DNA from: Nostoc sp. FACHB-892
GTDB taxonomy: Bacteria > Cyanobacteriota > Cyanobacteriia > Cyanobacteriales > Nostocaceae
Assembly (NCBI RefSeq): GCF_014698795.1
Contig: NZ_JACJTR010000004.1
Location: 186,001-250,000, forward strand
Direction of reading: 5' to 3'
Length of the DNA: 64,000 nt
Shown: positions 18,663 through 27,617 of the stretch, in pieces
Position numbering within the stretch: the first letter of the stretch is position 1
How the letters are laid out: the number at the start of each line of letters is the position of its first letter
Made by a program: the position numbers and the translations under genes
Notes under the pieces: model-generated
The model's database searches: none
The model's input: the letters and a program-made list of their open reading frames with translations, nothing else
What the model was told of the DNA's origin: nothing

Positions 18663-19139
18663 GTGATACCCCAACAGCAAGCAAAACCGTTTATTTCAGC
18701 TTTGGGACTAGATTTTGGTCGCAAGCGAATTGGAGTGGCAGGGTGCGATCGCACGGGTTTAATTGCGACGGGGATTACCACAATTGAACGCACATCTTTT
18801 GAGCAGGATGTCGAGCAAATCCGGCAAATAGTTAATGAACGTGAGGTGCAAATCCTGGTGATGGGCTTACCTTATTCAATGGATGGCTCAATAGGATTTC
18901 AGGCGCGTCAAGTTCAGAAATTTACTACAAGACTTGCTAAAGCACTGAAACTGCCTGTGGAATATGTGGATGAACGATTAACTTCATTTCAAGCAGAACA
19001 ACTGCTGATAGGTGAGAACCGCTCCCCGTCACGCCATAAAGGCTTGATTGACCGTAAGGCAGCCGCATTGATTTTGCAACAATGGCTGGATGTTAAGCGT
19101 GCTAACTCCCACAGTTCAGTGGCGACTATTGAGTATTGA
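18663..19139 (+). CDS. ruvX: RuvX/YqgF, putative pre-16S rRNA nuclease
   Basis: 158 residues with the RNase H-like fold. The motif ALGLDFGRKRIGVA holds the first catalytic Asp; VMGLPYSMDGSIG and YVDERLTSFQAEQLL follow, and DRKAAALILQQWLD carries the last acidic residue. The E. coli homologue matures the 5' end of 16S rRNA; a Holliday-junction role has also been suggested. The start is taken as GTG at 18663, with AGGAG five bases before it. The ATG at 18645 inside the preceding gene is possible. Confidence 0.9.
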   Translation: MIPQQQAKPFISALGLDFGRKRIGVAGCDRTGLIATGITTIERTSFEQDVEQIRQIVNEREVQILVMGLPYSMDGSIGFQARQVQKFTTRLAKALKLPVEYVDERLTSFQAEQLLIGENRSPSRHKGLIDRKAAALILQQWLDVKRANSHSSVATIEY

Positions 19140-19281
19140 TACCTTTTAACATGATATTCTGAAAACGATTAGCCAGCAGTTGTATCTACGTATAATGCTA
19201 TTTAATTGGCATAATTATGCCGTTCAATAGTTAAGCGTGTTGTAAATTTGCTGGTATTTATTAAATTTCTACATTTCGGCT

Positions 19282-19854
19282 ATGTTTTCCTCTCCATTTC
19301 CTGAAGAAAATGATAACGCTCATGCGGGTTCCATCACTTTAACCGATGATAAAGGGCGATCGCTCGAATGTTACATAGAGCATTCCCTCGAAGTCGATGA
19401 ACAAGAATATGTTTTACTTCTTCCTGTAGACTCACCTGTAGAAATTTTTTCTTGGGAAGGTGACGGTGAAGAAGAAGAAGCGGTTCTGGTAGAAGATGAC
19501 AACATCATTGAGCAAATTTTTGCCACTGCTCAAGCTGTACTATCTGAGCAAAACTTGGTATTAAAGAATACAGCTTATGCTCTGACTGTTGCAGGTGATT
19601 TACCGCCAGTTGAAGAATCAGAACTCTTCACCTTAGAAATCGAAGACGAAGAGGCAGATTTAGATCCAGAACAATTACAGCTACTCGCTAGCTTCTATGA
19701 TGAAGATCAGGAGTATGCAATTTATACACCCCTCGATCCTCTGTTATTTTTTGCACGGATAGCTAAAACAGGTGAGCCTGAATTACTCTCTCCAGAAGAG
19801 TTTCGCAAAGTGCAACCTCTGTTAGAGGAACATCTTTTTAATGAAGTGGAATAA
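19282..19854 (+). CDS. DUF3727 (DUF1292-like) acidic protein
   Basis: 190 residues, very rich in Asp and Glu. It has two parts: an N-terminal DUF1292-like beta domain (SITLTDDKGRSLECYIEHSL, EYVLLLPVDSPVEIF) and a C-terminal DUF3727 domain (ASFYDEDQEYAIYTPLDPLL, FFARIAKTGEPELLSPEEF). The family occurs in cyanobacteria and in plant chloroplasts, so it is an old photosynthetic-lineage protein, but its role is not established. The nearness to ruvX is noted but the 142-bp gap leaves cotranscription open. Confidence 0.75.
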   Translation: MFSSPFPEENDNAHAGSITLTDDKGRSLECYIEHSLEVDEQEYVLLLPVDSPVEIFSWEGDGEEEEAVLVEDDNIIEQIFATAQAVLSEQNLVLKNTAYALTVAGDLPPVEESELFTLEIEDEEADLDPEQLQLLASFYDEDQEYAIYTPLDPLLFFARIAKTGEPELLSPEEFRKVQPLLEEHLFNEVE

Positions 19855-20083
19855 GATTAAAAATTCAAAATGGAAATGTTACATTTTGAATTTTTTAATT
19901 GAAAATTTTCATTGTAATCAAAATTTAGCTAAACCTTTTACCATGTCCCATTCAATGTGAAAGCGATGAAACATTGACATTAAATTGGGATAATTAGTGT
20001 TGTTTAAGATTTTGGAAAAAGCATTTTGATCGTGATTTTAAATTCAATTATCTAAAATCCAAAATTGGTATGAGGTGCTGAAA

Positions 20084-20710
20084 ATGGCTTATAGTGACTT
20101 TACATTAAGTAAATTTAAAAAGTCATTCAGCATCCACATTGATGAAGAAACTGATTTATGTGCCGAGATAGAACCTTTAGAGCCAAGCGAGAAACTCATA
20201 AGTTCTTTAGAAGAAACTACAGAACTGGCTTTAGCAATTAATACTGAAAAAGCTCGTTCAGAAATGATTATCACTCCGATTTTGTTGGAGGTAAGACGCA
20301 GGGCTAATTATTCGATTAGTTTATTTTCGGGAACAGACTTTAATGTAGATGCTGAAAAAGGTTTGAATGGCTATTGTGACTTTATCATCAGTCGTGCTAA
20401 GGAGCAATTAACAATTAATGTGCCTGTGGTGGTTATTATTGAAGCGAAAAATGAAAATATTAAAGGTGGATTAGGTCAATGTGCGGCGACAATGTTGGCA
20501 GCACAAATGTTTAATCAACGAGAAGGAAATGATATTAGAAAAATTTACGGGGCGGTAACAACGGGAGATATTTGGAAGTTTTTGAAGTTAGAAGAAAACG
20601 ATATATTTATTGATTTAAATAATTATTACATTAAAGAGATCGATAAGATTTTAGGGATTTTATCTCAAAGTGTTCAGGGAGATATACCAGGATCGAGTTC
20701 GACTAACTAA
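20084..20710 (+). CDS. Putative PD-(D/E)XK-fold protein
   Basis: 208 residues. The stretch GLNGYCDFIISR ... VPVVVIIEAKNENIKGGLGQ fits the PD-(D/E)XK nuclease pattern: Asp in GYCDF, then Glu-Ala-Lys on the next strand. Similar solo proteins are frequent in Nostoc genomes and resemble a type I restriction-related nuclease core. No methylase or partner lies beside it, so restriction is not implied. ATG at 20084 is preceded by TGAGGTG; a GTG three codons earlier was not chosen. Confidence 0.65.
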   Translation: MAYSDFTLSKFKKSFSIHIDEETDLCAEIEPLEPSEKLISSLEETTELALAINTEKARSEMIITPILLEVRRRANYSISLFSGTDFNVDAEKGLNGYCDFIISRAKEQLTINVPVVVIIEAKNENIKGGLGQCAATMLAAQMFNQREGNDIRKIYGAVTTGDIWKFLKLEENDIFIDLNNYYIKEIDKILGILSQSVQGDIPGSSSTN

Positions 20711-20764
20711 ACTATATTGGGTTATGCTCATTTGTCTAGCGCTACTTAAATTTCACTGTTGACT

Positions 20765-21304
20765 ATGGCCTGGAACAATCTTTTACAGCCTGACTTGATT
20801 TTAGAAGGTTCAGTGTTGAACCTAACACCAGATATTATCCAAAAATACGGGCTTAAAGGGCTTGTATTGGATGTAGATGAAACCTTAGTACCCTTTAAAG
20901 TAGGGCTGGCTTCCCCAGAACTACAAGATTGGGTAGAGCAAATTCGCTCCTGTACTGCATTGTGTTTGGTGAGTAACAACCTGAGTGAAGCGCGAATTGG
21001 TGGAATTGCGCGATCGCTCAATTTACCTTACTACTTAGGTGCAGCCAAACCATCCCGACGCAAAATTAGGGCAGCACTGAGGGGGATGGATCTACCAGTG
21101 CATCAAGTGGGGATGGTAGGCGATCGCTTATTTACGGATGTCATAGCAGGTAATCGCTTAGGGATGTTTACCATTCTAGTCGAACCGATTGTCCATGCAG
21201 ACGCAGCCCTGCGTTCCCATCCTGTTCGCAACTTTGAAGTTTGGATATCTGAAATACTTGGAGCTTCTATTACCCCCAAGAAAAGCAAGATTCACAAACG
21301 CTAA
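20765..21304 (+). CDS. YqeG-family HAD IIIA-type phosphatase
   Basis: 179 residues. HAD motif I is LVLDVDETLVPF with both catalytic aspartates, motif II is LVSNN, and motif III/IV is GMVGDRLFTDVIAGNRLGM. The family (YqeG, and the related phosphatidylglycerophosphate phosphatase PGP1/GEP4 of eukaryotes) removes phosphate from small substrates; in plants and algae a relative makes phosphatidylglycerol. In cyanobacteria a role in phosphatidylglycerol synthesis is plausible but not shown here. ATG at 20765 is chosen over a TTG two codons earlier. A hairpin at 21439-21479 follows. Confidence 0.85.
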   Translation: MAWNNLLQPDLILEGSVLNLTPDIIQKYGLKGLVLDVDETLVPFKVGLASPELQDWVEQIRSCTALCLVSNNLSEARIGGIARSLNLPYYLGAAKPSRRKIRAALRGMDLPVHQVGMVGDRLFTDVIAGNRLGMFTILVEPIVHADAALRSHPVRNFEVWISEILGASITPKKSKIHKR

Positions 21305-21438
21305 AAAATCATCAGGAAAGTAAATCTAAAAAAATGGTTAAGGAATCTTACTGGAATCCAAAAATCGGGGATCATAAGTATTAATAACATGGGGTCAGCC
21401 AAAAAAGACCCTACAGCATACAAAATAAATATAAACCC

Positions 21439-21547
21439 GTAAAGCGTCAGCCTTCACTATAGAGGGATTGGCGCTTTACAAATTTAGTTAGGAGTTAGAA
21501 GTTATGAGTTATGAATTAAATTCAACTCCTAACTCCTCACTCTTAAC
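21439..21547 (+). terminator. Two hairpins between the YqeG gene and proB
   Basis: GTAAAGCG (21439-21446) pairs with CGCTTTAC (21472-21479), followed by AAATTT: a likely terminator for the upstream gene. A second, perfect 11-bp repeat AGTTAGGAGTT (21486-21496) / AACTCCTAACT (21534-21544) lies in the leader of proB and belongs to the ACTCCTAACTCC repeat class of Nostoc. Confidence 0.5.
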
Positions 21548-21561
21548 TCCTCACTTTTTAG

Positions 21562-22671
21562 ATGTCATTAACAATTGTTGTCAAGATCGGCACTTCGAGC
21601 CTAACCCAACCAGAAACGGGACAATTAGCACTTTCCACCATCGCTACCTTGGCGGAAACACTCTGTTATTTAAGACGCCAAGGACACCGGGTGATTTTGG
21701 TTTCTTCTGGGGCTGTGGGAGTGGGTTGTGCGCGGTTAGGCTTAACTGAACGTCCCAAGGCGATCGCACTAAAACAGGCTGTAGCAGCAGTTGGACAGGG
21801 CAGATTAATTCGCATATACGATGATTTATTTACTACTCTGCAACAGGTGATCGCTCAAGTATTACTGACTCGCAGCGACTTGGTACAGCGCAGCCGCTAT
21901 CTCAATGCTTACAACACTTTTCAGGAACTATTGGGGCTGGGAGTGATCCCCATAGTTAATGAAAATGATACTGTAGCTATAGACGAACTAAAATTTGGTG
22001 ATAATGACACCCTTTCGGCATTAGTTGCCAGCCTAGTAGAAGCAGATTGGCTATTTTTGCTTACCGATGTTGATAGACTATACTCAGCCGATCCGCGTTC
22101 CGTACCAAATGCGCGGCCGATCGCTTCAGTGAGTAGCATTAAAGAATTAGCTCAATTACAAATACAAACAGGTTCCCAAGGTTCTCAGTGGGGTACTGGC
22201 GGTATGGCGACAAAAATTTCGGCTGCGAGAATTGCGATCGCGGCTGGAGTTCGTACCGTAATTACTCAAGGGCGATTTCCCCAGAATATAGAAAAAATTA
22301 TCCAGGGTGAACTGATTGGGACGCATTTTGAACCACAACCTGAACCAACTTCGGCGCGTAAACGTTGGATAGCTTACGGACTTTTACCTGCGGGTAAATT
22401 GTATTTAGATGAAGGTGCGATCGCGGCAATTTCTCTAGGCGGAAAATCGTTATTAGCAGCTGGAATTAAGCTAGTAGAAGGAGAGTTTCGTACACAGGAT
22501 GCAGTGCAATTGTGTGACAGCAATGGTAACGAAATTGCTAGAGGACTTGTGAATTACAACAGCGATGAATTGCAAAAGATTCGTGGCTGTCATTCGCGGG
22601 AAATTTCTGCAATTTTAGGCTATGCGGGTGTGGAAACCGTGATTCACCGGGATAATTTGGTTTTGATTTAG
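21562..22671 (+). CDS. proB: Glutamate 5-kinase
   Basis: 369 residues, normal length. It phosphorylates L-glutamate with ATP, the first step of proline synthesis, in the cytosol. The amino-acid kinase domain shows [10 protein letters not shown] at the start, [11 protein letters not shown], the glutamate-binding stretch [20 protein letters not shown] and [15 protein letters not shown]-terminal PUA domain (about 275-365) begins near [13 protein letters not shown]. The partner proA is not in the window. The enzyme is usually feedback-inhibited by proline. It looks intact. Confidence 0.97.
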   Translation: MSLTIVVKIGTSSLTQPETGQLALSTIATLAETLCYLRRQGHRVILVSSGAVGVGCARLGLTERPKAIALKQAVAAVGQGRLIRIYDDLFTTLQQVIAQVLLTRSDLVQRSRYLNAYNTFQELLGLGVIPIVNENDTVAIDELKFGDNDTLSALVASLVEADWLFLLTDVDRLYSADPRSVPNARPIASVSSIKELAQLQIQTGSQGSQWGTGGMATKISAARIAIAAGVRTVITQGRFPQNIEKIIQGELIGTHFEPQPEPTSARKRWIAYGLLPAGKLYLDEGAIAAISLGGKSLLAAGIKLVEGEFRTQDAVQLCDSNGNEIARGLVNYNSDELQKIRGCHSREISAILGYAGVETVIHRDNLVLI

Positions 22672-22723
22672 GATAGAAATAAGATAAATTTCTTGAGTAC
22701 TAACTGCGAGAGTAAAAAATATT

Positions 22724-23157
22724 ATGACTCAAACGTTAGAAAATGCTGTTAACTTCCCAGAAGAACAACACTTCTTCAAACATGGATTAAGTTGGGAACA
22801 GTTTAAAGCGATTCAAGCTAGCTTTGAAAATGTAGCGGGAGTGCGGTTGTTTTATTGTGAGGGTATCTTAGAAATTGTCAGTATTGGCAACCCTCATAAG
22901 GCAATTAAGTGTTTAACTGGTTTGCCTTGGGGCAGTATTTCTTGGAACAGGGCATTGAATTTTTTCCCAGTGGGAGTTTTAACCAGGTTATTCTTGAGAT
23001 AGTAGAATATCAAGCGGATCAATCTGTAGAATCCTTAGCATTGCAAAGCATTACGAGCAATGTACCTTACTTAACTGAAAAAGTACATGACCTTGATGAA
23101 CTACTGTCACGAGTAACACTCGATAATTTACATCGTGAAATTATGCTTTTACCATAA
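22724..23157 (+). pseudogene. Broken Uma2-family (DUF820) endonuclease-like gene
   Basis: The first frame (from ATG 22724) reads like the start of a Uma2 protein: FKHGLSWEQFKAIQASFEN ... VRLFYCEGILEIVSIGNPHK. Near 22905-22930 the match moves to another frame, GQYFLEQGIEFFPSGSFNQV, which then jumps to ENLHREIM-like tail residues. A frameshift and an internal deletion have thus removed most of the PD-(D/E)XK core (the QAD...PDLxIEV region). Uma2 genes are highly repeated in Nostoc, usually as solitary copies. The end overlaps the convergent ROK gene by 17 bp. Confidence 0.75.
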
Positions 23158-24139
23158 TAGAAGCGATCGCCACCGCCCCCCACAACGGCGCATCATCGCC
23201 CAAAATCGCTGGGACAATTTCAAAATCAACTTCTGGTAAAGCCGTCTCCCGCGCCACCTGACGCAGCACTTGCCAAAAATCTGCCCCCGCCTTCGTCACA
23301 CCGCCCCCCAACACAAAGCGCTGCGGATTCATCAAATTCGCCACATTGCCAATACCCACACCCAGCGCCCAAGCAGCCTTGTGCAATACTTCCTTGGCCA
23401 AATCATCTCCAGCCGCCGCCGCCTCACTTACCAACTGCCCCGTCAGCAACGTTAAATTATCCCCCACCAAACCCCTCAAAACCTCTCCATTTCTGAGTCC
23501 TCCGCGCCTCTGCGGTACCCTTCGGGAAGCCGCTGGCGCGTCTACGTTCTCCAAAATTTCCCTAACATTTTGCGCCATATAAGGCCCCGACGCTAAACGT
23601 TCCACACATCCCCGCTTCCCACACAAACAAACTGGCCCAGCAGGATCTACAACGATATGTCCAATTTCGCCAGCCATCCCACCAGCACCGCGCCAAGGCT
23701 GGCCGTTGAGTATCCAACCACCACCCACGCCAGTGCTGACAGTTATGTAAAACAGGCTATCATACCCCTGTCCCGCACCAAAACGATGTTCACCCAAAGC
23801 AGCAACATTAGCATCATTGTCCACACCAACACTCACACCAAACTCCTCTTCTAACAACCCTTTTAGAGGAATATTTTCCCATCCAACCACATGATGAGAT
23901 AGTCGCACTGTCCCCGTAGAAGCATCTACAGGGCCGCCAAAGCTGACACCGATCGCAGCAGGTTTTGCGTCTTGTAGCAATGAGTAAATAAGCGATCGCA
24001 TAATTTCCAAGTCAGTACTAGCATTTGCATTTGCTGGCGAAAGACGACGTTCATAACGCAACCACTTTCTAGAACCGATATTTACCAATGCTGCCGCCAG
24101 CTTAGTTCCGCCAAAATCGAGAGCTAGTATTAATGTCAT
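23141..24139 (-). CDS. ROK-family sugar kinase (glucokinase-like), with in-frame repeat insertion
   Basis: 332 residues. ATP-binding ALDFGGTKLAAALVN opens the protein; GEIGHIVVDP and the zinc-binding CLCGKRGCVE follow, and VLGGGVTKAG lies near the end. ROK kinases phosphorylate glucose or related hexoses; the exact sugar is not fixed. Between VREILENV and NGEVLRGLVGD lie about 20 extra residues (DAPAASRRVPQRRGGLR) encoded by a GC-rich palindromic repeat (about 23494-23550) that looks like an interspersed repeat inserted without breaking the frame. The extra segment sits between conserved blocks and may be a tolerated surface loop. Confidence 0.85.
   Translation of the reverse strand: MTLILALDFGGTKLAAALVNIGSRKWLRYERRLSPANANASTDLEIMRSLIYSLLQDAKPAAIGVSFGGPVDASTGTVRLSHHVVGWENIPLKGLLEEEFGVSVGVDNDANVAALGEHRFGAGQGYDSLFYITVSTGVGGGWILNGQPWRGAGGMAGEIGHIVVDPAGPVCLCGKRGCVERLASGPYMAQNVREILENVDAPAASRRVPQRRGGLRNGEVLRGLVGDNLTLLTGQLVSEAAAAGDDLAKEVLHKAAWALGVGIGNVANLMNPQRFVLGGGVTKAGADFWQVLRQVARETALPEVDFEIVPAILGDDAPLWGAVAIASIMVKA
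23494..23550. repeat. Interspersed palindromic repeat inserted inside the ROK gene
   Basis: The bases GCGCC (23504-23508) and GGCGC (23535-23539) with the inner GCGG, CCC and TTCGGG form an imperfect hairpin. The text (CTCTGCGGTACCC then GGAAGCCGCT) is the style of short repeats found between genes in Nostoc. Here it lies inside coding DNA and adds an Arg/Ala-rich segment in frame. Confidence 0.55.
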
Positions 24140-24253
24140 AATTTTTTATGCCTCTTTTGAATTATGACAATACATGGTTTATTTCTCAAGAAAGATGTTT
24201 GCAAGCAAAATAAATTTAATATTAAAGAAAATAGCATAATAATTTAGTAACTC

Positions 24254-24475
24254 ATGAATCCCGATCAACCCAATCCACTCATCGATTTTTCTCAGGCCAA
24301 AGAACCTCCTATTTCTCTTGATATCGATAAAGCTGAAGAGGCAGATCCCATTGAACCAGAAGAAGTTAGTGGACAGAGTAAGCTAAACCCCACTCCAGAT
24401 AATTTGAATCGCGAAGATGAAGATCCAAGAATCGGGGGTAGTCAAATAATTAGTGGGAATATTTCAGCTGGGTAA
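24254..24475 (+). CDS. Small acidic hypothetical protein
   Basis: 73 residues, rich in Pro, Glu and Asp (ISLDIDKAEEADPIEPEEV), with no hydrophobic core, so probably disordered. It has the look of a small conserved Nostoc protein but I recognise no family. ATG at 24254 lies in an AT-rich context without a clear ribosome-binding site. It lies on its own between the ROK and Mut7-C genes. Confidence 0.45.
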   Translation: MNPDQPNPLIDFSQAKEPPISLDIDKAEEADPIEPEEVSGQSKLNPTPDNLNREDEDPRIGGSQIISGNISAG

Positions 24476-24614
24476 ATAATTATTATAAGCTGTTACGCAT
24501 TTAAATTGAACATTTACATGAAGGCTGATGACTGATAACTGACAACCGTCAACAGTTAACAATTAACGACTGTAAAGAGTGTTTATACAATTTACGCGTA
24601 TCAGCTTAACTAAG

Positions 24615-25385
24615 TCACTTACCTTTTTGTGAGTTGAGTACTCCATCAACAAACTGTTGCAATCGTTCATAGTGTGAACCTTTCCAATAAATGCGATCGC
24701 AGTCCTGGCAACGCTGGAATTGATCAATCTGCGTAGCTTGCCGTGGTAGGCATCGTACACTTTCTGGTAGTTCGTCAATAATAGATTGTTTATCTACAGG
24801 TTCTAATAATCCATTGCAGCGCAAACACCGTTTAAATGGTGAGATTAATTTAAACAAGTCAAAGCGTTGCAGTACTTCCAAGATTTGTTCTTGAGGGTTA
24901 GTATTTCTAACGTAATACCCATGCGTTACCAAACTACGCATTAATAGACCTTTATCACGAGTCAGCAGAATCCGCGCTTGGCTGTAGGATATTTCCGCCA
25001 ATTTCTCATCCTCATAGTCATTGCGGTATAAAGTATCAAAACCTAAAAGTCGTAAAGATGTCGCCAGCTTCCCCAAATGGATATCTAAAACAAAGCGGAG
25101 AATAGTGAGCGGTTTTGGCAGAACAGAAATGCTTGGTATGATAGTATCCCTAGCTGAAATTGGATAAACATTGATAGTATCTCCATCTGAAACTATGTAA
25201 GAAAAACTTACATATTCACCATTAACGTTTATAAAATCAACTTCAGGATGAGGGACACCTAAGGACTCAATCATGTCCTTAATGGAGCTTCTCTCCTCAA
25301 AAAAATGAGAGATTTTTACCTGCTTATGGTGCCGTGGTAAAAAATAATTCAATTCCGCATGAAAATAGAAATATGCGATCGCCAT
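24615..25385 (-). CDS. Mut7-C RNase domain protein with ubiquitin-like N-terminus
   Basis: 256 residues. Residues about 1-85 are a Mut7-C ubiquitin/ThiS-like domain (SYIVSDGDTINVYPIS). The rest is the Mut7-C domain, a PIN-like RNase: FVLDIHLGKLATSLRLLGFD with the first acidic residue, LAEISYSQARILLTRDKGLL, and a C-terminal zinc ribbon CLRCNG ... CQDCDRIYWKGSHYERL. By homology it is a predicted RNA-degrading or RNA-processing enzyme; no substrate is known. It is on the minus strand with HIP1 near its start. Architecture and length are typical for cyanobacteria. Confidence 0.85.
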   Translation of the reverse strand: MAIAYFYFHAELNYFLPRHHKQVKISHFFEERSSIKDMIESLGVPHPEVDFINVNGEYVSFSYIVSDGDTINVYPISARDTIIPSISVLPKPLTILRFVLDIHLGKLATSLRLLGFDTLYRNDYEDEKLAEISYSQARILLTRDKGLLMRSLVTHGYYVRNTNPQEQILEVLQRFDLFKLISPFKRCLRCNGLLEPVDKQSIIDELPESVRCLPRQATQIDQFQRCQDCDRIYWKGSHYERLQQFVDGVLNSQKGK

Positions 25386-25485
25386 AATTAAAAATCTTTG
25401 GATTACTAGGGGGTAGAGCCGCTTACCCTTACTGGCAACAATTTGTTACAATTGCAAATCTTTATCTATTGTATTGAAAGAATCA

Positions 25486-25656
25486 ATGGTTGCTCAAGTG
25501 AGCTATCTCCACTATAAAATGCCCGTTAACTTTGATATAAGCAACCTTCTAGAGGCAAAAAACGGTAAAGAAACTATAAAAATTCTCAAATACTTGCATT
25601 TATTATTGAGTTCAGTTACAGTCAAAATAGATGCATATAATCAAACCCTGACATAA
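25486..25656 (+). CDS. Short hypothetical ORF
   Basis: 56 codons (ATG 25486; a TTG four codons earlier is in frame), divergent from the Mut7-C gene. The text (VNFDISNLLEAKNGKETIKI) has a plausible helical composition, but no family is recognised and no ribosome-binding site is clear. It could be chance. Confidence 0.3.
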   Translation: MVAQVSYLHYKMPVNFDISNLLEAKNGKETIKILKYLHLLLSSVTVKIDAYNQTLT

Positions 25657-25926
25657 GCTTCAGGGAGTTAGATTAGCTAAAAGGGTAAATAGCAGGTTAG
25701 TTAATGTTGATTTCAGTGGCGCTGCTAAAAATTGGTCACTATTTTTAATCATTAACTTATCGCGTATTAAATATAGGGCAATAAAGCACTTACCCGTAAT
25801 TTAACTGTTTTTATTTTTTCTAATTTAATTGAGAATTATTTGCAATAATGTACGGATAAATACATTAACAGCAGATAAAATTTTTTAAAACAGTATTGGC
25901 TTACGAAGCGATTATCTGCTTGTCAG

Positions 25927-26370
25927 GTGTTTTTGCATCTATCTTTAGGAACATCTAACTCACAAAATCAACAGAAAACTATATCTTTATGTGTACAAAC
26001 AACTGTAATTAGTAGCTATGAAAATAACTTCAGCAAAACTTTAAATAACTATGTTGTTGCGAGGAATATATTTGATTGTAATATCAGTTACATTGATATT
26101 ATAAGCAAGTTAATCGCTTGGAGAGTAACAAGCGATCGCACAAGATTGAACATATTTGATTTTGGTCAAAAAACCAAATTCATAAAAGTCGGGCTTCAGC
26201 AAGTGAAAATTTATAAAATACCAAATAACAATAAAACTAGATACAAAATTAACGCCGCTCATACGGAAAAATCTATCTTGACACTGTTTATCTTTATTGT
26301 GGAGAGTTTATTAACCGGAAAGACCTCGATTAATAATGATGTTATAAATTGGCTACCTAGTTTTAACTAG
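25927..26370 (+). CDS. Uncertain hypothetical ORF
   Basis: 147 codons from a GTG in AT-rich DNA. The protein is rich in Asn, Ile and Lys, with one hydrophobic stretch (ILTLFIFIVESLL). It matches no family that I know. It may be a decayed or very divergent gene. The HIP1-like GCGATCGCA inside it is compatible with coding but not decisive. The stretch 25657-25926 before it shows no gene. Confidence 0.3.
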   Translation: MFLHLSLGTSNSQNQQKTISLCVQTTVISSYENNFSKTLNNYVVARNIFDCNISYIDIISKLIAWRVTSDRTRLNIFDFGQKTKFIKVGLQQVKIYKIPNNNKTRYKINAAHTEKSILTLFIFIVESLLTGKTSINNDVINWLPSFN

Positions 26371-26480
26371 GAATGAATATTGTTCTTTTTTATCTCCCTT
26401 AGCCAAGGATATTGTAGTTAAGAACACACTTGTATTTTGTAATACCTTTTGTCCTAAAATACGCTAATGAGTACAGCGAG

Positions 26481-27458
26481 ATGAATAGTTTTTTTTGTTC
26501 TGACAATTCACAGCAAGCGGGAGAAGATGTTATTGGTAGCGCCACCAATTATCAAACTTATATTTTAGTTGAGTGCCCTTTACCTTGGACATCAGAAGCC
26601 TTTAATTCCAAATGGGTGCCCCAAAATTTAAGAATTTTGGTAGAGGAAGTGAAGCGTGCTAAAGTACCGATTAGATTCCTTTTAATTGCTAATGATGTAT
26701 CACACAAAGTAAATCACACTACGCTTTTGATTTATCAAAAAAAAGAGGGGCTTAGTAATGGATACCATAAGCAAGAGTTTAAGCTAGAAAATATCGAGCA
26801 AGTAGCAGCAGTTGTCCAAAAATGGTTATGGGGTATCAGTTCTAATTCTGAGGTAGAAACCAGTGCGACTAAAGATATTTTAGTTTGTACCCACGGTAGC
26901 CACGATAAGTGTTGTGCTAGATATGGCGCTCCTTTTTACTTTAAAATTACGGAGAGCAATGCTGATTTTTGCTTAGACAAAGTGCGAATTTGGAAATCAT
27001 CGCACTTTGGTGGACATCGGTTTGCACCAACAGTCATCGACTTGCCAGAAGCGAGATACTACGGTCGTCTTGATGTAGATTCATTTAGAGCGATTTTGAC
27101 TCGGACTGGCGATATTCAATGCTTAAATAAAGTCTATCGAGGCTGGGGAATTCTGCCTGCTGCACTTCAGGTTTTGGAAAGAGAACTAATCCTCTGCAAT
27201 GGATGGGATTGGTTTAAAAACAAAGTTACAGGCAAAATTTTGGAGCAAAGTCTAGACAATAAAACTATTCTGGGTGAGCTAAGTTTTGAACAGCCTTCTG
27301 GTTCTCTCTACACTTACCAGGCTAAACTTATCAAAGATGAAACTAAGACTCAACAACTGAAGAGTTCATGCAATGCTACACGAGAGTTGGTAGTTACTAA
27401 ATATGCTATAGGTAGTCTTTGGCTTACTTCTAGTAAAGTGATGAGTTATAGTACTTAA
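26481..27458 (+). CDS. Sucraseferredoxin-like protein (thioredoxin-like [2Fe-2S])
   Basis: About 325 residues. Two halves are seen: an N-terminal part with YILVECPLPW and a C-terminal thioredoxin-like [2Fe-2S] domain with ILVCTHGSHDKCCARYG and SSHFGGHRFAPTVIDLPEA. This is the Suc/Fer-like family (PF06999), related to yeast Apd1, in which Cys and His residues of these two motifs bind the cluster. The cyanobacterial proteins are presumed redox proteins without a settled role. ATG at 26481 is chosen because the matching family start is near it; the frame is open 17 codons further upstream. It is convergent with patB. Confidence 0.8.
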   Translation: MNSFFCSDNSQQAGEDVIGSATNYQTYILVECPLPWTSEAFNSKWVPQNLRILVEEVKRAKVPIRFLLIANDVSHKVNHTTLLIYQKKEGLSNGYHKQEFKLENIEQVAAVVQKWLWGISSNSEVETSATKDILVCTHGSHDKCCARYGAPFYFKITESNADFCLDKVRIWKSSHFGGHRFAPTVIDLPEARYYGRLDVDSFRAILTRTGDIQCLNKVYRGWGILPAALQVLERELILCNGWDWFKNKVTGKILEQSLDNKTILGELSFEQPSGSLYTYQAKLIKDETKTQQLKSSCNATRELVVTKYAIGSLWLTSSKVMSYST

Positions 27459-27474
27459 AAGAGGAGAGTTTTTC

Positions 27475-27602
27475 AGCGCAGAGGGACGCAAAGGGAAGCG
27501 CAGAGGTACGCGGAGTATTGCTGTATTTAGTATAACGGTGCAAAAATTCGTAACAAAATCTCTGCGTACCTTTGCGTTTCCCTCTGCGTTCCTCTGCGTT
27601 TA
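27475..27602. repeat. Long inverted repeat between convergent genes
   Basis: The left arm (about 27475-27516, CGCAGAGGGACGCAAAGGGA and following) is complementary to the right arm (about 27560-27602, ending CTCTGCGTTCCTCTGCGTTT). The left arm is nearly identical to 52760-52800 between hypD and hypE, so this is an interspersed repeat family. Lying between the ends of the sucraseferredoxin and patB genes, it may act as a two-way terminator. Confidence 0.7.
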
Positions 27603-27617
27603 AATTCCGAATTAAGA

